DNA of 35,518 bases, taken from NCBI RefSeq assembly GCF_008831285.2, contig NW_022204853.1, positions 1-35,518 of the forward strand, given 5' to 3'. The DNA comes from Nymphaea colorata. Its lineage: Eukaryota > Streptophyta > Magnoliopsida > Nymphaeales > Nymphaeaceae. A program made the translations under genes and the position numbers. Under the pieces are notes generated by a model. It had not been told where the DNA came from. It searched no databases and saw only the letters and a list, made by a program, of their open reading frames with translations. Positions 10,938-24,735 of this stretch are shown piece by piece. The number at the start of each line of letters is the position of its first letter. The stretch's first letter is position 1.

Positions 10938-13900
10938 CATCGATTTCCTCCAGGGCAACCTAATCCTTCTTCTCTTCAGGCTTGTTAGCTTTTCTTTTAG
11001 GTTGGTAGGCGAATTTTCCTTTTTGAGGTCTTCATGAGTGGGTGGGGGAAGTTTGTTGAGTTCCATCTATAGTTCTCTGACTGCCTTTTCCAGCATTGTC
11101 TTGTACTAGTTCTTTGACTTTTGAAAGTGTTGCACCAGTTGTAGTTGTGGTCGCTGACCAAACCGTTATAGGAAGCCTCACGTTTCTCAGCCAATTTCAG
11201 CCATTTTTGCATTACTCCATGATCTCCTCACGCTTAAGGTAGAAATGCCTCCTGATGATGTCTAGAAACCCTTAGGTGGGTTTTGATGTTGTCGATCATG
11301 GCGAATTTGACGTTACCGTATCTACAATATTAGCGTAAGCTTCGTTCTTCTTCTCGCCTCAGAGTGCCCTGCTCGTGCTAGAATCCAGGCTCGTTGAAGT
11401 AGATATCCTCGCTCATGATGATGGACTGGATGGAGACAAGCACTTGCAGCAGAGTGGAGACCTTGGGATCCCAATTTTCCATGGCTGATCCACGCCAGGT
11501 GCCTAGCAAACTGAGGCAGACCTTGCCGCAGGAGTATAAGTTGGATTGAAACGGATCTGGGCATTACCAGTGGTGGTAAGATTAACTTTTGGTGGCCATT
11601 GGGGTAGTTATCCTCGAAGTAAATGTCGAAAAGATAGGCACCGTGCCATAGGAGTTCCATTGGATCCCATGATCAAGGCTTGCATGTAGTCTACTCTTCT
11701 TTATCGCAGCGCACAAAATAGCATTGTGTGGTCGATGGGCAAAGCGTGGGATACATCTGCCAATTCCTGAGCCAATCTGACGGTCTTTTCAACCGGGGAC
11801 TTGTGACCGGCTTGGTAGTTGCTGGCGTAATGGTGCTTTGTTATCTTTCCAGTCGAATCCTTCATGTCAATATAGTCGAATCTCAGATCCTTCAGCAAGA
11901 GGGGATATTTCTTGCTGAGGGGAAGCTCTAGGATTTTCCTGTCTTCTTCCTCGTCGTTGTGAGCAGTCTAATATTCAGAGACCGCTTCATCTACTAACTA
12001 GAATGTAGCTGTGATCTTCTTGGCAATTTCTTCTGAGACCTTTTCAGAAGCCGACCCTGTGAGCAGGAAAGGAAGATCTTGAAGTATTGGCTAGCGTTTT
12101 AAGAAGAGAATGAAGGGATTCAGGCTGTCTTGGCTAGTAGATTTTGGGAATGGGCATAAGAGTGGGGATTAGCTTCTTGGAACGAGCAATAACTTGAATA
12201 AAGCTGAGCTCGCCCTGGATCAATTCAGCGTATTTAGATATTTAAAGTAGGAGCCTCCTCTTAGGAATTCTCGATGATCGGTAGGAGGGCGCTTTCGTAT
12301 GTCTGATTAAGGATCTCGTCAGGCAATTAGAAGTCCTTATAGTCTAGGAATTTTCTAGTATCCTTAGCAGTCCAAGGATCTGTTCAGATTGTTCCTTGCG
12401 TGCTTCCTATTGACCAGTGACGTCCCACTTCTGGTTGGTGGAGCTGTCGTTTCCGTATCCCACACCTTTGCGCTTGACAAGCTTATTCTTGAACTCTTCC
12501 TCGGATTATTTCTTTTATAGGCTGTTGGAGCACTTCATCTCTCCTGCTCCTCTTAGACCTTTTCCTCTTTGGCTCCTTGGTGATGAGGTGGAGGCGGTTG
12601 AGCATAGTGGCGTAGAACCCGCTTGCGAGGGCATAGCTGCGGACCTCTTGTGCCTGTTGACCTTACACGGCAAAGACGTCTTTGATGATTGTGTATAGTT
12701 CACGGACTGATTATTTTTCGCGTTGGGTCCACTTCTTTCCGTCCTGCTTGTCAGGAAGGCCGAAAAGCAAGTCAAACAATAGGTTTACGTTGGCTTGCCT
12801 TGTCATGTAAAGTGAACTAAAAACGGGGAAGCAGGAATAGCTCTACAACTCTTTCAGATACTGTTCCCAAATCTTGCTTTGCTCTGCGTTGGCCCAGTTC
12901 TTGACACATCCTGTAAGCACTCCGATCAATTTTTCCAGTCCTTCTTCTGCTCAAAAGCTTTGAAGATAGTTTCCTGAGGAATAAAGGCGGTCTGTTGAGG
13001 CACCTCCTCCACCAAGTCTCAATGGTGGTGCTCTTAAAGAGCTGACCAGCTTCAATCTCTAGTCTAATGAATGGCAGTTTCTGGGATTAGACAATTTGGC
13101 GCAATGTGAGGTCGTGTCCAATCTCAGCGCCAGTCAAGAAATTGCCAACCTTTACGTTCGGTAGATCGTATTATGAATTCTGAATCCCGAAATGTTGATG
13201 GTCTTGAGGACCTAGCCAAGGGTGATCTCCAGAGGGAGGAAATAGCAGCGTTCAGTTGTAGATTCCTAATGGGAAGCACTCCTCTATACTTGTCCTCGAG
13301 AATCCATGGATTTTGAGGTTAATGAGGGTGGAATTGGTAAGCAGTTGTTGTTCCCATTCACTCTCTTCATGCAGATTGTATTTTTCGTTAGGCAGTTGAA
13401 GGTGGCTTTCCGGGTTAACTTCCAGTGTAATCTTTCCATCAGCGAAGGTGAAGGGAACTTTCTTGTTCGCCTGTACGTCGATAGCCTATCCTTAGCTAAA
13501 CTTGAACAGGATGTGTCCATTCTCTTTCAAAGTCACCAAAAGTTCACCCTTGATGAAGCTTCAGTGATGCTGTCAATAGGAGCATATAATTTCTCCTTGT
13601 ACGCGATAATGGCTGAACTGCTGCGAATTGGGTTGCGCTTGAGAACTTAGGTGGGCTGCCAGACATGCTCGTGGCCATTCTTCCACACGAAGAAGAGGGG
13701 ACTCCCTTGAAAGCGTTAATAAGGGGGAAGAAAAGTTTTGGATGAAGAACTGGTGGTGAGCAGAGTCGAAGTTGTTGAGAGATGTCATTAGACTGATCAG
13801 GATTTAGCTGAACTCATCCTGACATTCGCTAGCTATGCAGGTGCCCTGGAAGAATGAAATCAATTGCTTCATGGTCTCTGTGGAGTACTTCAAAAGCAAA

Positions 13901-16900
13901 CTTTTTTCGCTCTTGAGTAATTCAACGATTTTGATGGGAGCCCTAGCAGCCAAGAGGAGAGAGCGGGAGGATTATTGGCAATGAGGTGTTTAGGATCATG
14001 ACTCTACTGTAAGGATTCTTGATGACTGCATCTTCCTTCCTATTTTCTTCCATAATCCGGAGAAGCTCTTCCAAAATGGTCTGGGTGTAGTTATTTCTTG
14101 CAAAGATTTCAGTTTATTGTTGGTATAAGGCAAGACTGCAGCGAGAAGGGGATAAAGTTATCCTCTCTTTGCATTATTCCAAACCAACTGGACTAACTTG
14201 CTGATTTAGTAATGGTAAAGATTGGGACAGTTAGAAGGGAGACTAAGATTTGGAAGTAAAGCTGTTTGTTTTCACCCTATGTGTTGGAGTATTTTTCAAC
14301 CAGCCTTTCGATGTTGCTGAAATCGGAGGGAAGCTTTGCTGGAGTTCTTTCTGTTGCATAACTTGCCAGCCTGATGCTCATGGTAACGATATCCACATAC
14401 TCTTTGCTGAGGTTTTCCAAGGTGTAGGCAAGGAGCTTGCCAATGTTTTCCTTAGTGAGTTTACCTAGAAGAAGGCGACTAACCAAGCGAGAATTGGCTC
14501 CTTTTGAACGCAAACATGCTCCAAAATGTTCTCGCCTTCTCTGTTAAGAGCGAGTAACAAGTTTTAGATAACTTCATTGGGAAGAAGGTCGTTCAGCACC
14601 TGAATTATTAGCTAAAGCTTCTGATCAAAGAGCTCATTTGCCACCAGCCTACGTAAATCGGGCAAATATTTCGGTTGTCCAAGGAAGCCGAGGAGAGTAA
14701 CGTACAGTTGGGAATAATCCGGCTGTTCGGAAGGCAACTCATCATATCCTGAGACATTGATGAAGGAAATATTGTAGGTGGCTCCTTTTTTGCTCCTCTG
14801 TCCGTTTTCAAGCACTTCGCTTGCAGAGCTCAAGGCAGGCTCAGAAAGACGCACTTCCAGAGTCTTACAGCACTTGACCAATTACGGGGACAGTGTTTAA
14901 GTTTATTCCGAAAACCCTGACACCGAATGAAAGGTAATGCTGGTCTTAGATGACACGAAGCTCACCAGCTTTAAACAAAGCGTTTCCGCTTCCAGAGTAA
15001 AGATCGGCACGGGTCGGTAAGATTGCGGTTTTGCAGTCAACGGTATCGTTGAGAGTGAATCCAATGAGGAATTTGCTTGGCCATTGTGTTTATTAGCATT
15101 ATAGTCGCAAAACTTTTTGAGAAATGGGGATTTTGGTAATGCAGGTCTTTGAACCTGCTTTTCCAGTTTGTAAGTCCTTTGCCTCTGCATTTTTGAGTTA
15201 AAACTTTTCAGTGATGTCTACTTACTTTGCTCCAGCCCACTTGTGCCTCTTGGCTCCATCTCTAAGCACGCTTCCTTTGAGTTCATTTAGAACTGTTGTT
15301 AGTGCAGGAGTAGGTTGCCCCACAAGGACATCAGCTAGAGCTCCTGGGCAAGAGAGTTGGCAAGGAGCAAAGTGGCACCATGATGAAGCTGACCAAAGCG
15401 CAAATGCCTTTGGAAGAGAGAGGTCCTCCTTGAACTTCTCAATCGCTGCACCAGTTCAGCATACTTAGCCAAAACTCTACTAGAAGAGGTGCTACGCAGC
15501 AATCCTCTAACTAGTTCTGCTAGTTGACGCATGAGGTGATATCCATTGGATTTGTTGGCAGGATTGCGGTTTGCTTCTTCATAGTCGTTATTGTTGAGAT
15601 ACCATTCAATGAAGCCATCTTCATTGGGATTTCAGCTGCTTAGGGCAATTTCTCAACCACTTTAAGAGTCTCAACACCGACCAAAAGATTAGACAGGTCT
15701 ATTCACTGAGCAGCCTAACACCTTCAATGCCGCCATAGTTGCAATTGTTGAAGATGAAGCTACCGATGGTCTCGAGGCAGTCGTAATGGAGGAGGGTGCA
15801 TTTGCCAATTATGCTCATTATCACGTCTTTGAATGAGTTTCTGTTGCGGGTGTAACCTGGTTAGGAAAAGAGCGAATTACTCAGAGTATTTGGGTTTGTG
15901 GCTGTGGTTAGGAGGACGTAGTGCTGAAGAGCCAAGGCCTATGAGTTTTAGCTTGGAGGAATTGGTGGACCACTGTATCAACAGCTTGAGGACAGCAAGT
16001 CACTACTTTCTCCAGTTGTTCCCAGTGAACTTCCTCCTGGCGGAATATCAAGCTTACCACATCCAAGTCCACCTGGCACTCAGCGCTGGCCTGCTCAACG
16101 ATCATCTAAAGCAAAAGCTCCACTCGGTTCTGGGAATTTTTCTTGTGACAAGCTTGCACAGCTGGGAGTAGGAGAGGAGGGAAAGGAAGGTGCCCTCAAA
16201 GAAAGAGTCGGGGAAGTCGGCAACGTAATCTAAAATCACGTTATTCTCCAGCCAATCCTCACTGCTGAGGAAGTATTTGGCAATATCCTCGTGGAGTGGG
16301 TCTTGGCTGACATTTTATCAACAGCTCTGCCCACCTCGGCTCAAAATTAACGACTCTGAGGATCAGTCTGGTCAGGCTTGGCATAGCTATCCGTTGCTTA
16401 GGTCAATAGCTCCAGCAGCTCTTCGTAGGAGAACTGAGCTTTCCCAAATTGGGTAGCTACTCTTCAACATACTGCAGACTTTTGACTAGTAGGGGAATGT
16501 TCTTGGAGATGGCTCTAAAAGCACAAGCCTTGATGGGTCCCTGGCTGCTCCTTACGACTAGCTCGAAAAGTTCGCCACAAACGGCTTCATCAAGCCTCAC
16601 TCCTCTCTTTTCCAGTTCTGAGAGACTCAAGTAAAGGCAGTATATAGTAATCGAGGCAGAGCTTATTGGAGAAACGCTTCGTGCTTTTAACTAATTTTCT
16701 CTGTAGGTTTGGAATGGCATCAAAGTCACTTTTTTCTATCTTTTCCTCAATTTTAACCTTAATTGCGGAATCATCTTCACGCTGGGGTTTATAATATAGG
16801 CATTCTGTCTGTTTCCCCTTGCTTACTGAGTATTTTGAAGCGGATGTGCTCCCAGTGCGCTGACAGAGAGGAAGAACATTTCCTAGGGATTAAAGCGAAG

Positions 16901-19900
16901 ATGTTTAGATGTGGTCGATTTTGGATTGCTGGTCGGTGGGGTAGCCGTAGAGCTCGGGAATGATATCGATTTGTGGCACTTTGGAGTATTCTGATTGGTG
17001 GCTCACGATGCCTGTTTCGGTAAACGATAGTTCTATTTCTAGGTATTGAGCAACCACAGGACCGACCTCTAGTCCGTATAAGTTGAGTGTCTTGTGGCTT
17101 ACTGATTTCCTCAGCTTATAACTTGTAGATTTCCTTTGAGATTTGGCTCCATTGATGCTCCTGGATTCTTCCTTCTCCAATCCTCCTCTTGCCGTCTTGG
17201 GTGATGACATAGACTTGGTAATTGGCCTTGGAAGCTTGTTCACTTCGTTCCACTCGAAGGGCAAAGTTGCTGATATAGTAACTACCTGGCAATTTGACAA
17301 CGATGCGGCGACTATGCTCATCTTTCACCGCCACAAACTACGTCTATATTGGTGGTTCGCTGAAAAGAGAATCGTTGCGGGATGGATTTCCCTCGATTAG
17401 ACTGAGGTAGTGATCACTGTAGAATTATGATTAGAAGAGGAGGTAGGTCTGCTTGCGGTCCAGCTGTTGGTAGCGAGGAGAACGCACTTTGGGGAGAACA
17501 GCAAGGAGGGACTTGACAGTTGATATGTGGTGGTTGGTGTCTAGCTATTTGGCGAGGAGGATGAGATAGGGGAAGGGGAGGGTAGGGCTGCTATCGAGGG
17601 ACTGCGCTAAGTGCAAAAGATATTCTTTTCCCCACTGGTTGCTCCATAGCTTGCTGAAGAGACTAGAAAAGTAGCTCTGCGAATGCAACAGACTGCCAGT
17701 ATAGTAGAGGGCAAGATCGATGAACTTGTAGACCTAGTTTTTGGTGAAAGTAGTAAAGGAGAAGAGAGGAGACCGGGTGATCCTTCTGAGTACGCTTTCA
17801 ATGCTGGTGCTGGGGGGACAAAGCAATTTGATTATTTAGGATGGAGCTAAAAATGCAACTTCTTGCCTTTCTGCCAGCTTGCCTTGGAAACAACCTAGCT
17901 TGACTCAACTTAATCGAATGCTCCTTGGCAATCGCTGTGATTCCTTTCAGGGAAACATCCTTGTCTTCAAATTTAGCCAAAACTGTCACATTGTTCCTAG
18001 GCAATCTTTCGGCATTGATGATGGTGACTGGAGTTTTGAGCTTCTACGTGACATATCCACCTAGATTTTTCAGGTATTGGCTGTGGTAAAATTCAGACGA
18101 TATTTATGCCCTTTGAGAGCGATGAAGCCGTACTCAAAGGGAAGTTTTTTAATGTTTGTGAATTTAGGAGACAGTACAGCATATTTCCAGTATCCTTCCA
18201 CATCGATAGTGATAGCTTTTTCGTTTTCGCCATTAGCGAATGAGAATTTTTGCCTTTGGCTGTGCTCTCCGAACTAATTTATCATGTAGACTTATCCTTC
18301 AAGAATGTAGTTGATGTTCTTGCGGTGACTGGACCGATGGAGGGTGAAAGTAGATACCTTCATCAGCTTGTTGTGGAGGTGTCTCAAGACTATCTCTTGG
18401 GGGTAATTGGCCAAGAAAGAAGACTTGGGGTGAAGCAGGGAAGTCACAGAGTAGTTGCTGCTGCACCGGGAGGACCACTTTCTACAATAAAAGGTAGACT
18501 AGAGGATGCTGGTTAGGTGGGATTGGGGAGGAGAGGACTTTATAATTCAATCCTAAGCGAATCGAGTCTTACAAGATCGTGCGAAAAGTTAGAATAAAGC
18601 TGTTTTCCATCGAACCACAGAGTATTAGGCAGGAATGAATGGCCTTCTATAAGCTCTTGGGAGATCAGTCACCGTTTATCGTCTTTGAAACCCCCTCTTT
18701 GGGGAAGAAATCAAGCAGTTCTGAAGCTGAAAGAGTGATGCTTTCATGTGGCTCATACAGAAGGTCAAGATTGAAGTTAATTTTCTTTTTAGCATAAAGT
18801 TCTTCCTCTTTTGAGAGGTAATAAATGTCACCGCCCTCCTTATAGACCAATTATGGTGCAATTGTGGTGTCTATCTGGTCAAGAATGTGTAGCTTAGGGT
18901 GTCTTGATCCTGCATACCAAGCTTGCCAATCAGGTTGGCCACTTCATCTTAGTGCTTAAGGGTGAGGAGATCCACATACTCCTTCTATCCCTTGTAGAAC
19001 CAGTTTCTAATCTCGTTGGGAAGCACACCCAAAACAAAAATCTTGCTGCCTACCTGCAGAACAGCTCTAGCAAACACATGCGAGAGCTCAATTATGTGAA
19101 CTGATTCCACTCTTTCGCTCTATACATCCTTCAAGGACTCTCCTCGCTTCCACTTCTCTTCCTTCCTGTCAGTGAAGATCCACACCAAAGCTTCCTAGAC
19201 ATGTCCAGTCTCCTCAAGTGCCTACCTAGCAGAAGCTTCATCAATACCATAGTCTCTAACAAGTTCTTTTACATCATTCTAGTTGACGGCATGTGGCTCA
19301 TCTGATTTCTTCTCCTTCTGGAGACAGCTGCTGAGTATTTTATAAAGGAAGGAGCCCTAGCTCTTGAGGTTTCTAATATCTTCCTCCTCGTAGCTTTGAG
19401 TGACAGTGCGCTTAGAGAAGAGCAATTTCTTATCAATGACTTCCCGAAAGACTTATGTGATCACTTCTCTTGTGTTATAGAGGATGATGACGTTCTAGTT
19501 ACGAGAAACTAAGTAGTTTTAGCTAACATCCAAAATAGAGCCATCGATATGGGATTGTATGCCTGATCTGATGACAGAACTGGGGATAAGAATGGGTGTA
19601 GACTTAGTGGGTGATGTGAAGTAGTGAAGTACATTGTGATATGGCTTTCTATCATGTTCGAGTGCCCTTATCGGATTGGGAACTCTTAGGTTAGGGGGAA
19701 GATAAGGCCGAATAAGTGCTAATTTTGTTAAAAGTAGACCATACAAGTCAATCCTATCAGAACCTGCATAATCAAGGCTGCTAATAAGATATCTGATCCA
19801 CGAATAAAGGTCTTTGAGTGTAAGAATAGAGTCATAAGCAAATAAATTGATTTCTGTGTTCCATTTCTGAATAAGAGCATATTATTCATGAGTAAAAGCA

Positions 19901-20730
19901 TTGAGTACGGTGCCATTCTAAAGCACTGATAAAGCTGAAAAGTCAAATCTACCTGTTCTTTGGTTTCGCTATAGAGCACGGACAGCGTTATCTTGCCAAA
20001 CGACCAAAAACTTGTCCTTTGAAATTTGAATCAATTTAGTAATCTTCGGCAGAGTTGAAGTGGCCTTTGGAGCTTCCTCTTGCTTTTCCGGTGTGTGAGG
20101 TTGATGGCGCCGAAGGGATTGAGCTGGGAGGCGGGAGTAGGGTTGATGGTGGTGAAAGGGGAGAAGATGACGGTGTTTCCTTTTTCTCCAATTTGGCGCA
20201 GGGGTACCATTTGTTCTTCGCGGAATCGTAGCTGATGACTTTGGATGGATTTTTACTGGGGGGATTGCCGTTGACCCATACAAGTAGGTTGGTTCCCTGG
20301 ACTGAGAAGGTAACGTTTCTGGGGGTGGAGGAGTTAAACTCAAAAAGTTCGTATACCACCTCTTCGTTCTCTTCGATTTTGCAAATGCCCAGCTTCACCT
20401 TCTGAAGGAGATAGGGGCGTGCCACTCCCACTGACTTCCATCAACTATCTCCACCGATGCCCTGAGAGCCACCTCATCGGAACTGGCAGACGCTATGTTT
20501 TTATTCACATTTGCGACTACTTCCCCCGAGAGTAGGACTAGGGAGGGCGGGAGGGAGTGGGAGGGGACTGCAGTGGAGGCGTTGAGTGAGATGGTTTGTT
20601 ATTCTTGCGTGAGGATATTGTATGTTCTTAGGACACCCTCGCCGAGGAAGAAGACCTCGCTATTGAGCTGGTCGAAGAAGTAGGCTTGGGGCGAGAGGGT
20701 CAATGATCCAGCGCGGACAGGCTGCAGCAT
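10938..20730 (-). CDS. Giant BIRC6-like ubiquitin-conjugating enzyme (E2/E3)
   Basis: A very long minus-strand gene starting MLQPVRAGS at 20730. The N-terminus is beta-rich, with propeller-like character (about 19,950-20,700). A UBA domain follows ([19 protein letters not shown], about 19,150-19,288), then more beta-rich domains. A DOC/galactose-binding-like section ([20 protein letters not shown] to PELYGY, about 16,900-17,350) matches the one in BIRC6. Long helical repeats span about 13,900-16,880. The C-terminal UBC domain (about 11,060-11,790) has [47 protein letters not shown] (active Cys codon 11518-11516), [20 protein letters not shown] and [13 protein letters not shown]. These are specific to the BIRC6 family rather than generic E2s. 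I see no BIR zinc motif. Long stretches, for example about 330 codons at 18,900-20,000, are open in one frame when UAR = Glu. Many one-base breaks interrupt others. The downstream frame runs into the E1. Confidence 0.85.
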
Positions 20731-20825
20731 GGATACGAATAAATAATTGATTAATACAACACTTCTTTTAGTGAGGGGCAGTACGATTAATTACGATCAG
20801 CATTATTAATCACCAAACTATAGCA
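20731..20825. other. AT-rich spacer between the EB1 and BIRC6-like genes
   Basis: 95 nt of AT-rich sequence with several short ATTAAT-type runs, between the EB1 stop codon and the start of the giant gene. It is a plausible compact promoter for the latter. Confidence 0.45.
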
Positions 20826-21858
20826 TCAGATCGTAGGGTAAGGGTTCTCGCTGGTCACCTCGACTGCCTTCTCCAACTAAACTGGACCCTCCTCGGTGAA
20901 AGGATTCGCGATTGGTTGGCAATTCTCTTGTTTTTCGTTCTCAGGCTACTTCTTTTGAGAGAGCAGCATTTCTCCTTCGAACTCGTTGGTGGGTTGGATG
21001 GCCTCGTGGAAGGCAATGTTGTTGTTCATGTTGTTTCTGGCTGAAACCACCTCCATCTTGGTTCCGCTTTCGTTCTTTTCGAAACTCAGAGGCTGTTTCT
21101 TGTTCAGGAAGGAGGACTTTTGGCAGAGACTCGGCCTCAGGAAGCGCTTGTAGGAGGCTTCGATGGAAAGGGGATTGCCAAGGCCCTCCTGGGTCATGGT
21201 GGCGATCGATTGGTTGTTCTGTTTGGCACTGGTGAGATTCAAAATGGCGGCAATTTTCTCCAACTTCTCCTGGTTAGGCCTGCTCTCCTTCATAGTCACC
21301 TCAATTTCCTTCAGTTCCTTTGCGAATTGGTCTGCATCTCCCCCAGCTCCCCGTCCGAGATGCTTGGCGGGAATCCTTCTTGAGGACTACGGGAACAGGC
21401 TTTTCTGGTGGGAGAACTTTGATGCGTTGGAGGCGGTTGACTTGGTTGCTGTTCTCTTTCGTTTCGTGAGGCGTGGAGCCGCCCTCCTCGTGGTTCTGGG
21501 TCAGTGTCTTGTAGAGGAAGCACGAAAGGTAGAAGTTTTATTGGTACTTCATCTGTACGATCTTCTCCATCTAAATGGCGGGAGGAGGTACCTCGATTCT
21601 GAAGTTGAGGCGCAGCTTCTCAAAGATGGTGGCCAGCATCTTCATGTTTTGCAGAGACTCGTGGTGACTAGTAGGGTGCTTGATGATCTTCTCACTTCGG
21701 ACTGCTCCTGGACGCAAGGCGGCAAGCAGGAAAAGGTAGGCAGCGCCATTGCCCAGGTCTTCGATCTTCTTGACTGGTCCCAATGCGCTTTCGACGTGGG
21801 AGTTGATCCAGGCGAGGACCTATGAGCGGCTGGGATTCGCGGAGTGTGCGTGCTTCAT
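20826..21858 (-). CDS. EB1-family microtubule plus-end binding protein
   Basis: EB1 (MAPRE) proteins track growing microtubule ends through an N-terminal CH domain. Starts MKHAHSANPSRSEVLAWINS at 21858. The CH domain shows LAWIN, KKIEDLGNGAAYLFLLAALR, HHESLQNMKMLATIFEKLRL and MEKIVQMKYQENFYLSCFLY, lining up with the EB1 segments LAWIN, KIEQLCSGAAYCQ, the EYIQNFKILQ helix and KLVKGKFQDNFEF. A proline/lysine-rich linker follows, then a probable coiled coil (KELKEIEVTMKES) and an acidic tail (PFTEEGPVELEKAVEV) ending at TGA 20826. About 340 residues, slightly longer than human EB1. There is a frame break near 21,350. EB1 fits a microtubule-rich ciliate cortex. The tail lacks a clear EEY/F end; it ends PYPTI. 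Confidence 0.85.
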
Positions 21859-22587
21859 ACGGCAAATTAAATTATATACTCTCGGTTAGTCAGCTTATAA
21901 GTGAAAGCAGTTAATAATCACCCCTATAAATAGGAATCTCTCAAGAATCTTTTTTAAAAGTTAGGAAGGATTATTAATCAATCTAAAATCGAGTTTGGGA
22001 ACCATCGAAGTCATCATTTCATATATAGATAGCGAGAATATGTTATTATGATAATGTTGGATGGGATTAATCAAGAACAATTCTTAAATGCTTCTATTGT
22101 CTTTTACTTGAAGGCATCATTTAAATGCAGACGTTATCTCTTATGTTGTCTAGTCGTCAGCTGATTCTCTCATGAAATAACATACTTTTGATCAAACGAC
22201 TCGAAATATACCCTCAAAGTAATATTTTTTATATAATATGCTTATAATTATTTGGTAAAATGAGTTAGCAATTTAAAGGAATGAAAGAAAGCATGGCTAT
22301 TTATCCATAGATATAATAAGTTGTGATGATTTTGGAGGTAAGGATTTCATTTTATCTTTACATCCTGATAAAAGTTAAAAAAACTCAATTTTTATAATCA
22401 ATGAAGCGTAAATTTAGCCGAACAATCATCATCTACGAGATTATGAACCAAGGCTACAAAGCGAAGCCCTAATCCACAACTACTTTTTCTTGAAACATAA
22501 ATAAAATATTATATAAGTCCTTGAAAAAAAAAGTATTTTGACTCATCTCATTATCCTCACTTAAGCCTAATAAGTACAATAATTCCA
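21859..22587. promoter_or_regulatory. 729-nt AT-rich divergent intergenic region (strand switch)
   Basis: The longest non-coding gap on the chromosome. It lies between the last gene of the all-minus left block and the first plus-strand gene. It is strongly AT-rich, with A9 near 22,523 and TATAT-type runs near 22,230. I see no tRNA, no open frame and no repeat unit. It must contain the promoters of both flanking genes. A replication origin is possible, but nothing in the sequence proves it. Confidence 0.55.
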
Positions 22588-23104
22588 ATGGGAAACAAGG
22601 TGGAGGCAGGGACTACTCTAGCGCAGGTTCTTTTGGGAATGCCTTTAGCCAAGCACACCGTGAATCAGGCCCAGGGAGCACTTTTACCTACAACGGCAAG
22701 AGATACACTACGAATTGCGCAGATGGAGGCAACTATAGGACCCAGCCCATCTAGCACACCTACACTAAGGACTCCTCTCTTTTAGGCAGCACCACAAATG
22801 GAACCTTCAAGACAAATGACAATCACTATCATGCGAGGTCCGGCTTGCATCCAATCCCCAGCATGAAATATGGAGAAATACCAAATGGATAGTACAAAGT
22901 CTCAGGGATTTCAAATACTGGCGGAATAAAGAGATACAACCTATAGCCTCAACAAGATATTGGCAATCGCTCCATTTGCAAATCCACCAAAAAAATGAAG
23001 GGCTAAAAGGTGCCTTCGGTCTAGATACAAAAGGATGTATATCTGTCGATAAGCAGGCTATTGGAAACATCAAAGTGGGTGACACTCTCAAGGTTAAGAA
23101 GTGA
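22588..23104 (+). CDS. Putative tlde1/DUF2778-like (L,D-transpeptidase-type) protein
   Basis: About 170 residues, with a Gly/Ser-rich N-terminus and then a domain. The sequence shows ARSGLHPIPSMKYG, then EIPNGEYKVSGIS, a later R-S..IH element, and DTKGCISVDKQAIGN before the end at TGA 23104. An IP-x-GxY turn, a conserved His and an S/TKGCI cysteine motif are the features of bacterial tlde1/DUF2778 domains, which are L,D-transpeptidase-like and act on peptidoglycan. If the match is right, the gene probably came from bacteria, and in a bacteria-eating ciliate could act on prey cell walls or against bacteria. I see no clear signal peptide. The start is uncertain: ATG 22588 is one frame off the main reading, and a second one-base break lies near 22,985. 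No intron is seen. Confidence 0.5.
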
Positions 23105-23280
23105 TTCTCAATCGATCAAATTTTAGAATATTTCCCAAATTATTTAATCTGCCATAAACACCCTATAATCTTTAAGCTCAGAAGAATTCCTGGATTGCTT
23201 CACTACTAGCTTTTGGCTAATTTTGAGCAGCCAAATCCTTATTAATCTGACAAATCCATTAATTATTCATAATATATAGC
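23105..23280. other. AT-rich spacer upstream of purB
   Basis: 176 nt, AT-rich, between two co-directional genes. It presumably holds the 3' end of the first and the promoter of the second. The run just before the purB start is aatatatagc. Confidence 0.45.
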
Positions 23281-24699
<1,419 letters not shown>

Positions 24700-24735
24700 T
24701 AGTTGTCTATGATTGTTACAATGCAGCAAAGTGTA

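Noticed and set aside
11700-13900. A USP-type deubiquitinase domain in the giant gene
   Set aside because: No Cys-box (GxTCYMN-like) or His-box was found. The segment reads as beta-rich sequence between the helical repeats and the UBC domain.
10997-20730. A BIR zinc-finger domain expected for BIRC6
   Set aside because: I could not find the C-x2-C...H...C pattern in any long frame. It may be lost, or hidden by frame breaks.
21859-22587. tRNA or other structured RNA gene in the long AT-rich gap
   Set aside because: No cloverleaf-like pairing, B-box or GC-rich stems were seen by eye. A tRNAscan or Infernal run would be decisive.
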